From: Nitrososphaerota archaeon
Lineage (GTDB): Archaea > Thermoproteota > Nitrososphaeria > Nitrososphaerales > UBA183
NCBI GenBank assembly: GCA_029785685.1
Contig: JAFLZE010000017.1
Coordinates: 1 to 20,282, forward strand
Direction: 5' to 3'
Length of the DNA stretch: 20,282 nucleotides
The first letter of the stretch is position 1. Every line of letters starts with the position of its first letter. Shown in pieces: positions 14,687 to 20,282 of this stretch. Below the pieces are notes generated by a model, which was not told the origin of the DNA, searched no databases, and saw nothing but the letters and a program-made list of their open reading frames with translations. Both the position numbers and the translations under genes were made by a program.

Positions 14687-15927
14687 CAGGTACGGATCCT
14701 CGCGACCACAGAATCCAGCAGCCTGTCCGCTATGGCGCTCTTTCGGGCCTTCGGCAGGGAGACGCTCTTCCCTCGAGGGTCGACAAGCACCACCTCGTTG
14801 TCTTCTGATCCGAAGCCAACCCCCTCCCTTCCCACGTCGTTGGCTGCGACGAGGTCAGCTCTCACCTCCCTGCCCCTCTTCGCCGCTCTGCTGACCATCT
14901 CAACCCTCGTCACAGAGTGCTCAGCCTTGAAGATGAGGAGGAAGGTCGAAGGGGAGAGCTCCTTCACTCTTTCGATGATCTTCGGGCTCCTTCTGAGCTC
15001 CAGGACCACATCTTCGCGCTTGGAGTCGAGCTTTTCGTTGTGATATCTCGCGGGACCGTAGTCCGACGCCGCTGCGGCTGCGATGGCGAGGTCGAACCTC
15101 TTGCTCGACAGCTCCTTCTCCACCGCCGCCAGCATCTGCCGGGCGGTCTCCACCCTCACAACCCTCGCACTTGAGGGGGGTTCTGCCACACCCGGCCCGT
15201 ATACCATCACCACTTCGGCCCCCCTTCTGATGCAGGCCGAGGCCAAGGCCACGGCCATCTTTCCCGAGCTCCTGTTGGTGAGAATTCTGACCGGGTCTAT
15301 CGGCTCGACCGTCGGCCCGCCGGTTATTAGGACCTTCATGCCACTCATGTCATTCTTCTTCGCCAGGCGGGAGATTGCTATCTCCAGGATCACCTTCGGC
15401 GAGGATAGCTTGGCCTTCCCTTCCTCAATCACGGGAGGGACGAGCGTGATTCCGGCTCTCTCCAGCTTCTTGAGGTTCTCTTCGATGATTGGGTGAGTCA
15501 GCATGGTGTCGTGCATCGCTGGTGCGATTACGATTGGAATGCCCGCACCAAGGGCTGACGACACGTATGATGTGACAGTGGTGTCGTCGATGCCGGACGC
15601 GATTTTCCCGATTGTGTTGGCCGTGACCGGCGCGACCAGTATCAGGTCGGCCTTCTCTTTCCCCGTTGTGAACGCGACGTGCTCGATCTTCCCCGTGAGT
15701 TCCGTCACGACTGGGTTCCCTGTTGCCCATTCGAGCAGGTTTGGATGGATTATCTTCTGGGCCCCTGATGTCATCACAGCGTGCACGTCAGCGCCGTGCC
15801 TCATGAGGTCCCGGGCGATGTCTGCTGCCCGGTAGGCCGAGACGCTCCCTGTCACCCCCAGGACGATTCGTTTACCCTTCAGCTCCTGCCCTTCTTTTCC
15901 CGTGATGTCCTTGGAGGGATGGACCAA
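14686..15927 (-). CDS. coaBC: Bifunctional phosphopantothenoylcysteine decarboxylase/synthetase (CoaBC)
   Basis: A 413-residue fused enzyme making 4'-phosphopantetheine for coenzyme A. The N-terminal flavoprotein half (CoaC) has VTGSVSAYRAADIAR, catalytic-type His83 (IEHVAF) and APAMHDTM, where bacterial enzymes have PAMN. The CoaB half begins near residue 195 (MKVLITGGPTVEPIDPVR) and includes RSSGKMA and AAAASDY. The TTG start at 15927 lies 30 bp from an AATAAAT box, fitting a leaderless transcript. It is normally an essential chromosomal gene, which is hard to reconcile with a small plasmid. Confidence 0.94.
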   Translation of the reverse strand: MVHPSKDITGKEGQELKGKRIVLGVTGSVSAYRAADIARDLMRHGADVHAVMTSGAQKIIHPNLLEWATGNPVVTELTGKIEHVAFTTGKEKADLILVAPVTANTIGKIASGIDDTTVTSYVSSALGAGIPIVIAPAMHDTMLTHPIIEENLKKLERAGITLVPPVIEEGKAKLSSPKVILEIAISRLAKKNDMSGMKVLITGGPTVEPIDPVRILTNRSSGKMAVALASACIRRGAEVVMVYGPGVAEPPSSARVVRVETARQMLAAVEKELSSKRFDLAIAAAAASDYGPARYHNEKLDSKREDVVLELRRSPKIIERVKELSPSTFLLIFKAEHSVTRVEMVSRAAKRGREVRADLVAANDVGREGVGFGSEDNEVVLVDPRGKSVSLPKARKSAIADRLLDSVVARIRT

Positions 15928-15953
15928 CTGTGCGCCAGCAGAGGCGACCTACG

Positions 15954-15960
15954 ATTTATT
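15954..15960 (-). promoter_or_regulatory. TATA-like box for coaBC
   Basis: AATAAAT on the minus strand, centred about 30 bp before the TTG start of coaBC. Confidence 0.5.
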
Positions 15961-16017
15961 GATATGTCCCGGCGTCGAGGTCAGGCCATCGCGCCATTTT
16001 GTGGCCGCGGTTGAACA

Positions 16018-16362
16018 TCAACTTGGTAGCTTCTCGAGGAGCTTCATCATCTCCTCATAATGGTCCCTGATTATGTCCGACCCCTTCGGCCCCATCATGT
16101 CCTCGGCGTTCTTCTTGCACTCCTCGATCGCTGTCATGATTCCCGCCTTGGTCGGGTCCTCGAAGCTCACCCCGCACCTGCTGAAGACCGAGGTGACGAA
16201 CTGCCTGACCTGCTGCTTCAGGGCCTCGTCGCCGACGGGCTGATCCAATATCCTGGAGAACTCCCTGTTGGCGCTCTCGAAGCATGCGAGTAACTCGTCC
16301 CTTACGAAGGACGGGGTGACGGACTCCGCCGGCACATCAGGTGCCTTGTACGTCTCACCCAT
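16018..16362 (-). CDS. Hypothetical helical protein
   Basis: A 114-residue protein, predicted nearly all helical, with two cysteines of note (FSRCGVS, IEECKKN) and a helix-rich end (HYEEMMKLLEKL). No family is recognised. It has no signal or membrane segment and is probably cytosolic. A strong TATA box 26 bp before the ATG (16382-16395, shared with the plus-strand gene) supports expression as a single leaderless gene. Confidence 0.65.
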   Translation of the reverse strand: MGETYKAPDVPAESVTPSFVRDELLACFESANREFSRILDQPVGDEALKQQVRQFVTSVFSRCGVSFEDPTKAGIMTAIEECKKNAEDMMGPKGSDIIRDHYEEMMKLLEKLPS

Positions 16363-16381
16363 GGTTTGGGATTATAACATA

Positions 16382-16395
16382 AGTTATATAAATAG
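16382..16395. promoter_or_regulatory. Shared bidirectional TATA region
   Basis: AGTTATATAAATAG reads as a TATA box on both strands. It is about 26 bp before the ATG at 16362 on the minus strand and about 28 bp before the TTG at 16417 on the plus strand. Both products would be leaderless and could be transcribed from overlapping sites. Confidence 0.6.
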
Positions 16396-16416
16396 TGTGC
16401 GCCTCCTTCAGACGGC

Positions 16417-17235
16417 TTGGAACAGACCCGGCAACAGCCCGTGGACAGCTCGCTCCTCTCGGAGTTCGAGAGTGAGATATGGAGCAGGCTGTCTCACCTT
16501 GAAGAGGGCCGCGACGGCCCGAAGGTGACCAACCCTACACCCCCTGGTGGACATCAGCGGGCCGTCGAGGATTGCACGAAGAGCGTCTACGACCTCGACC
16601 TCGACGGGAAACAGCTCGTGGTGCTCGGGAAGCTAGAGTCGAAGGTACCCGGCGGGTCGATCAAGTCGAGACCTGCAATGGAGATAGTCCGCGATGCCAT
16701 CGCTTCGGGAACACTCCGGCGGGGCAGACAATCTTCGAGGCGACCTCAGGGAATTTCGGCATAGCCCTCGGGCGGCTCGCGAAGCTCGGACTGAAAGTGG
16801 TCGCGCTGGTCTCGCGGAGGCTCGAGAAGGGGGTCCTGGACGGGCTGAGGACATCGGGAGTAAGGACGATAGACCTCGATATGGACGTCTGCCCCGCACC
16901 GGGAATGCAGCTCAACTCCAACGCGTTCGCTGCCAAGGCCATTACCCTGAACATCAGGTCAGACTTGGCCCGGTTGGGCTTCGACCAGGGGGTCTTCGAC
17001 GATTCGCGCCAGGAGGTGGAGGCCCTTCTCGCGAGGCAGGACACAATCGGCCTGGCCAAGCTCCTGGCGAGAATCTACGGTGGTTTCTGCCCGCAGCAGT
17101 ACGACAACGAGCTGAACGTGGAAGTGCACGAGAGACTCACCGCCTTCGAGATCGAACAGCAACTGTCGGAGCTGGGTCACTCGGTGGATGATCTTCGTAT
17201 CGTGTGCGCTTTCGGCACCGGCGGGACGTCGACCG
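16417..17235 (+). pseudogene. Cysteine synthase-like PLP-fold II enzyme, frameshifted and C-terminally truncated
   Basis: Starting at TTG 16417 the frame encodes VPGGSIKSRPA, with the PLP-binding lysine of fold II enzymes. Around 16715-16725 the frame moves by one base within CCGGCGGGGC, after which ATSGNFGIALGRLA (phosphate-binding loop) and CAFGTGG (glycine loop) follow. The family includes cysteine, cystathionine and threonine synthases; the NPTPPGG near residue 40 replaces the usual TPL. After about 17235 the match stops and GH15 sequence begins, so the last part of the enzyme is missing. The single-base slip could be a sequencing error; the truncation is not explained by that. Confidence 0.7.
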
Positions 17236-17561
17236 TCGAGCGCGTGAAAGCCGAGCTATCGAGCAATGGGCTGCTGTACCGGTACAGGAGCTTCGACGGC
17301 CTGGGGGGCGAGGAGGGAGCGTTCGCCCTCTGTAGCCTCTGGCTCGTCGACAACCTCGCCAAGCAGGGCAGGGCCAGTGAGGCGGAGGCCCTCTTCGAGA
17401 AAATCCTCGGCTACTCCAACCATCTGGGTCTCTTCGCAGAAGAAATCAACCCGGAGACAGGCGACCTTCTGGGGAACTTCCCCCAGGCCTTCACGCACCT
17501 CAACATCATCAACTCGGCCACCAATCTGGACCGTGCGATGGAGCGCGAGGGCGCGACTTAG
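17235..17561 (+). pseudogene. C-terminal fragment of a GH15 glucoamylase/trehalase, fused in frame to the PLP gene
   Basis: About 108 residues match the end of the GH15 catalytic domain: LLYRYRSFDGLGG, EEGAFALCSLWLVDNLAKQG, LFAEEINPETGDLLGNFPQAFTHL and a final NSATNLDRA. In GH15 the glutamate of the EEIN segment is the catalytic base position. The other several hundred residues are absent. Because the frame runs unbroken from the PLP gene, the junction near 17228-17245 is a precise chimera, not random decay. Confidence 0.75.
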
Positions 17562-17713
17562 GCCGGCCTTCCCGACAATCAGCGACTGCGGATATGCACT
17601 CCCAACGCGGCTCCCCAATGCGCGTTTTCCGCGGAGGACGGGCGCCTCGCAACTGTCTGGGAGCTTCTTCAGTGCGGGTTCATTTCTGAGACCATTGCCG
17701 CGCTCGCCGACTT

Positions 17714-18163
17714 CTATTCGTCTGCCATCATTCTGTCTAGGAACGAGCCAAGCATCATCTGCGCCAACCTTCCCGTCATCCCCCTGGGCTCTTTCGTGGA
17801 GAGTATCGTCAGGACAGTCCTGCCGTCTCTGTTCGAGATCCTGAAGTCGTCGGTTATGGCTATGCCGAGGATTGTAGGCTGCCAAATCCAATGCTCCTCC
17901 GAAGCCAGCGTCAGCTTCTCGAGAAGCGTCATCGTCATGGCCATGATTCTCCACCTGGTCTCGACCATCCTGGCGTTGCCTTCTTCGTCCAGTGGCTTGA
18001 TGGCCCTGAGAGCTTTGCCGACGTACCCCTTCCCCGACAGGTCGGTCCACCAGTCGTGCACCGCCATCGACGACAGGTCGTACTCGAACTCCAGCTGCAT
18101 GACAGAGCCGAGAGGGTCAGAGCCAAGGGCATACTTACACCTTGAGCGAACCTTGAGGGTCAT
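17714..18163 (-). CDS. SRPBCC/START-like domain protein
   Basis: From the ATG at 18163 the protein has 149 residues, the size of single SRPBCC domains. The layout fits: an N-terminal strand (LKVRSRCKYAL), a helix around SSMAVHDWWTDLS, central strands (ARMVETRWRIMAMTMTLLEKL, then WIWQPTI) and a long C-terminal helix (TGRLAQMMLGSFLDRMMADE). Such domains bind hydrophobic ligands. No specific subfamily is recognised and the fold call is tentative. A longer reading to 18226 adds 21 residues with little support. It is divergent from the flavoprotein gene. The 150 bp between it and the GH15 fragment show no gene. Confidence 0.5.
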   Translation of the reverse strand: MTLKVRSRCKYALGSDPLGSVMQLEFEYDLSSMAVHDWWTDLSGKGYVGKALRAIKPLDEEGNARMVETRWRIMAMTMTLLEKLTLASEEHWIWQPTILGIAITDDFRISNRDGRTVLTILSTKEPRGMTGRLAQMMLGSFLDRMMADE

Positions 18164-18204
18164 TCTCCGGACAAACAGATACAAAGAGCCGACTGCAGCC
18201 CGGA

Positions 18205-19638
18205 GTGAGGCGGAACTTGAAACCATACGACCTCATCGTGATAGGAACAGGGTCGGCCATGAACTTGGTCGAGCCGATGCTTCAGCGCAACCCTTCCATG
18301 AAGATTGCCGTGATTGACAAGGACGAGCCGGGAGGAATCTGCCTCACTCGGGGTTGTATCCCATCCAAGATATTGCTCTATCCGGCCGAGCTCGTCCGCC
18401 ACTCAGAGGAGGCCAGGACCTTCGGGATCCAGACCGAAATCACGAGAATCGACTTCCCCAAGGTGATGGACCGGATGAGGTCTCTGATTGGAAAGGACAT
18501 AGAAGGCATCCGGAAGGGGCTGTCGAGCTCGCCCAACATCGACTACTTCCACGAGACTGCAGAGTTCATTTCGCCTTACACATTGAGTGTGGGGTCGGAG
18601 ACGGTGACGTCAAAGACGATATTCTTATGCCTGGGTTCTCAGACGGTCGTCCCGCCAATCAGGGGCCTGGAAGAGGTGGGATATCTCACCAGCGACACCT
18701 TCCTGAAGCTGACGAAGTTGCCGCAGCCGGTCGCGGTCGTAGGCGGAGGCTACATCGCCGGCGAGTTCGGCCACTTCCTTGCGGCGATGGGGTCCAAGAT
18801 TACCATCGTTGGGAGAAATCCGCAGTTCCTTCCGGACGAGGAGCCGGAGATTTCCGAGGTGGTCAAGACAGAGCTGAGCAGGCACATGAACATCCTCACC
18901 AACCACGAGGCCCGCGAGGCGAGGAAGAGGCCGGACGGAAAGAAGGTCCTGGCATCTCTGAACCGAACCTCGGGCAAGACGGTCGAGGTGGCGGCAGACG
19001 AAATCCTCGTCGCCACAGGGAGGGGTCCGGTCAGCGCTCTGATTCACCCTGAGAAAGCCGGCATCAAGACGACCAAGGAGGGATGGATAGAGGTGAACGA
19101 GTATCTGGAGACATCGATGCCCGGAGTCTGGGCGATGGGGGATGCCGACGGCAAGTACCTCTTCAAGCACGTGGCCAACTACGAGTCGGAGGTGCTGTAC
19201 TACAACGCGGTGCTGAACCAACGTGTCAAGACGGACTATCACGCGGTCCCGCACGCGGTTTTCACCTACCCCGAAGTGGCCGGCGTCGGCTTGAAGGAGA
19301 AGGAGGCCGTCTTTCGCTATGGAGAGGACGACGTGCTAATCGGGTTCTACAGGTACGAAGACACCGCCAAGGGAGAGGCGATGGCTGCCGAGGACTATTT
19401 CGTGAAGTGCGTAGTGCGGAAGAGCGGCGGTAGGATATTGGGCGCGCACATAGTCGGCCCCCAGGCCTCTGTCCTGATCCAAGAGGTCATTAACCTGATG
19501 TACACCGAGGGACAGAGCGCAAGCACCATCGTGGAGGCGATGCACATACACCCGGCCATGAGCGAGGTCGTCCAGAGGGCGTTTCAGTCGCTTGTGCCTG
19601 TCCACGAATATCATCGCCATGGCGGGCAATCTAGATAG
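18205..19638 (+). CDS. Dihydrolipoamide dehydrogenase-like pyridine nucleotide-disulfide oxidoreductase
   Basis: A 477-residue FAD/NAD(P) disulfide oxidoreductase with IVIGTGSA, redox motif GGICLTRGCIPSK (Cys46, Cys51), VVGGGYIAGEFG for the second nucleotide, and HIHPAMSE (the C-terminal His-Glu of the active site). It lacks the CC tail of MerA, so it is a lipoamide dehydrogenase, mycothione-reductase-like or related thiol reductase; substrate is open. The start may be GTG 18205 or TTG 18217. The last residues (EYHRHGGQSR) run into foreign sequence: a HesB tail begins at 19635, before the stop codon, so the natural C-terminus may be altered. Confidence 0.88.
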   Translation: MRRNLKPYDLIVIGTGSAMNLVEPMLQRNPSMKIAVIDKDEPGGICLTRGCIPSKILLYPAELVRHSEEARTFGIQTEITRIDFPKVMDRMRSLIGKDIEGIRKGLSSSPNIDYFHETAEFISPYTLSVGSETVTSKTIFLCLGSQTVVPPIRGLEEVGYLTSDTFLKLTKLPQPVAVVGGGYIAGEFGHFLAAMGSKITIVGRNPQFLPDEEPEISEVVKTELSRHMNILTNHEAREARKRPDGKKVLASLNRTSGKTVEVAADEILVATGRGPVSALIHPEKAGIKTTKEGWIEVNEYLETSMPGVWAMGDADGKYLFKHVANYESEVLYYNAVLNQRVKTDYHAVPHAVFTYPEVAGVGLKEKEAVFRYGEDDVLIGFYRYEDTAKGEAMAAEDYFVKCVVRKSGGRILGAHIVGPQASVLIQEVINLMYTEGQSASTIVEAMHIHPAMSEVVQRAFQSLVPVHEYHRHGGQSR

Positions 19639-19688
19639 AGAACCCCAACGTCCCCGTGGGAGAAGCCTGCGGCTGCGGCGGGCACTGA
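19635..19688 (+). pseudogene. C-terminal tail of a HesB/IscA-type protein (fragment 1)
   Basis: The frame IENPNVPVGEACGCGGH then TGA is the C-terminal iron-sulfur ligand segment (CGCGGH) of an A-type carrier. It is only 17 codons, with a stop just upstream in frame, and overlaps the flavoprotein stop by 4 bp. It differs from fragment 2 (IENPNVRSGSCGCGGH), so it derives from a second paralogue. Confidence 0.7.
19666..19686 (+). repeat. 21-bp direct repeat within HesB tails
   Basis: Bases 19666-19686 are identical to 20211-20231 (and thus to 6-26). The match covers the codons for the conserved CGCGGH tail and could serve as a short recombination or assembly-linking sequence. Confidence 0.85.
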
Positions 19689-19760
19689 TTCGGCCAAGAG
19701 CTTAAGAACAGACGCCGCTTCCTGCAGCTTCCATTGAAGTATGTGGAAGGCTCGAAGCGG

Positions 19761-19852
19761 GTATTTCTCAGCACGGGTACGAGGTTCCCACGTGAGGTCA
19801 TCTGGGCCATAGGCGCAATCAAACTCTCCGCCGCCAAGTCCAACGCGGAGCT
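19761..19852 (+). pseudogene. Fragment resembling class II fumarase (FumC) N-terminal region
   Basis: The frame reads RFPREVIWAIGAIKLSAAKSNAEL, like the segment after the QTQRA motif of class II fumarase/aspartase (typically LPREFIRALGLIKKAAA.vNAELG). The match stops at AGCT (19849-19852), exactly where the minus-strand HesB half ends. About 30 codons only, with no start or active site. The identification rests on this one motif. Confidence 0.45.
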
Positions 19853-19996
19853 GTACCCACCACTGCATGCACATCCGCCCCCCTGATAGACCTCGATTTT
19901 CAGATAGGAATCGGTAGCCTTCTCCTGTTCCAGCACCTGGCCTATCTTCTCGCGGGCTTCGGGCGTGAACACTACGAGCGGCTGTAACTCTTGCAT
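19853..19996 (-). pseudogene. N-terminal half of a HesB/IscA-type protein, inverted
   Basis: From the ATG at 19996 the frame gives 48 residues: VVFTPEAREKIGQVLEQEK, then a strand and GGGCACSGGY, the N-terminal half of A-type iron-sulfur carriers with its first cysteine ligand. After Tyr48 the frame passes into antisense of the FumC-like fragment. Its C-terminal half lies on the opposite strand at 20036-20233. Confidence 0.7.
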
Positions 19997-20020
19997 ATCA
20001 AGCACAGTTGCGGCTTTTCC

Positions 20021-20027
20021 TATTTAA
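20021..20027 (-). promoter_or_regulatory. TATA box of the inverted HesB half
   Basis: TTAAATA on the minus strand is about 28 bp before the ATG at 19996, so the N-terminal half still carries its promoter. Confidence 0.5.
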
Positions 20028-20035
20028 TTCTTTAG

Positions 20036-20233
20036 CTGACGGGCTCTGTAAAGTTCACGGGTGAAGCAGACGTCGTCGAAGAGGTGGGCGGACTCAGGGT
20101 CATGGCCGCAAAGGCTGATGCTGAGGTGCTCAGGGGGTCGAAGATTGACTTCGTTGAAAGCCTGCAGAGGACCGGTTTCAAGATAGAGAATCCAAACGTT
20201 CGTTCGGGTTCCTGCGGCTGCGGCGGGCACTAG
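20036..20233 (+). pseudogene. C-terminal half of a HesB/IscA-type protein (fragment 2)
   Basis: The frame LTGSVKFTGEADVVEEVGG... ends IENPNVRSGSCGCGGH and TAG. It is the second half of an A-type carrier, including the CGCGGH ligands, and lacks any start (TAG lies just upstream at 20033). Aligned to E. coli IscA from memory, the N-terminal piece at 19853-19996 ends about one residue before this one begins, so the two were probably one gene. Confidence 0.75.
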
Positions 20234-20282
20234 TCGGAATCAGTTCCGTCAGTCTTGGTGCGTTCATTGCATATACTGCAAG
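20206..20282. repeat. Terminal direct repeat, copy 2
   Basis: Identical to 1-77; see copy 1. It starts inside the HesB tail and ends at the contig end. Confidence 0.9.

Noticed and set aside
17256..18050. 264-codon ORF on the minus strand
   Set aside because: Overlaps the GH15 fragment and the SRPBCC-like gene in other frames, with Gln/Arg-rich shadow composition.

Overview
This window looks archaeal. Several genes have TATA-like boxes about 26-30 bp upstream of ATG, GTG or TTG starts with no leader. The gene set includes an Lrp-type regulator with a TRASH domain next to a Cu-type P1B ATPase, a Tes/MJ0619-type radical SAM protein, a fused archaeal CoaBC, C2H2 zinc-finger proteins and a CARF-like HTH regulator. 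The GC-rich codon use fits a Thermoproteota/Nitrososphaeria-like or Thermoplasmatota lineage, but I cannot assign it further. The first and last 77 bases are identical. This is what a k=77 assembler leaves on a circular contig, so the sequence may be a circle of 20,205 bp. I see no replication, integration or conjugation gene, and the cargo is chromosome-like.

Region 1 (1-5.7 kb, metals): mercuric reductase preceded by a tiny coupled ORF; a CopR-like Lrp/TRASH regulator interrupted by one in-frame TAG; a P1B ATPase with metal-binding domains at both ends; a CopZ-like chaperone; a divergent HxlR regulator. Region 2 (5.7-10.1 kb, redox and small zinc proteins): OsmC, a membrane protein with two C-terminal C2H2 fingers, thioredoxin, a CARF/HTH regulator, a zinc ribbon, a free two-finger protein and an AhpD-like protein. 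Decayed fragments of the CARF gene and of a zinc finger lie among them.

Region 3 (10.1-13.85 kb) is the most interesting. It is a tightly coupled operon of up to six genes: a 59-residue ORF, a family I pyrophosphatase homologue that has lost most catalytic metal ligands, a Tes/TrsS-type radical SAM enzyme, a TrsM-like methyltransferase, a thioredoxin-fold protein with CEEC, and a CFI-box membrane protein. It looks like an uncharacterised radical SAM/methylation/thiol pathway.

Region 4 (13.9-16.4 kb) has a nitrilase-family hydrolase coupled to CoaBC, and a small conserved-looking helical protein. Region 5 (16.4-20.3 kb) is mosaic: a frameshifted PLP-fold gene runs in frame into the C-terminal end of a GH15 glucoamylase; an SRPBCC-like gene and a lipoamide-dehydrogenase-like flavoprotein follow; then comes debris holding the tail of one HesB, a FumC-like fragment, and a second HesB whose promoter and N-terminal half are inverted relative to its C-terminal half. 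Several breakpoints lie within genes, so real rearrangement must be separated from assembly or amplification chimerism.
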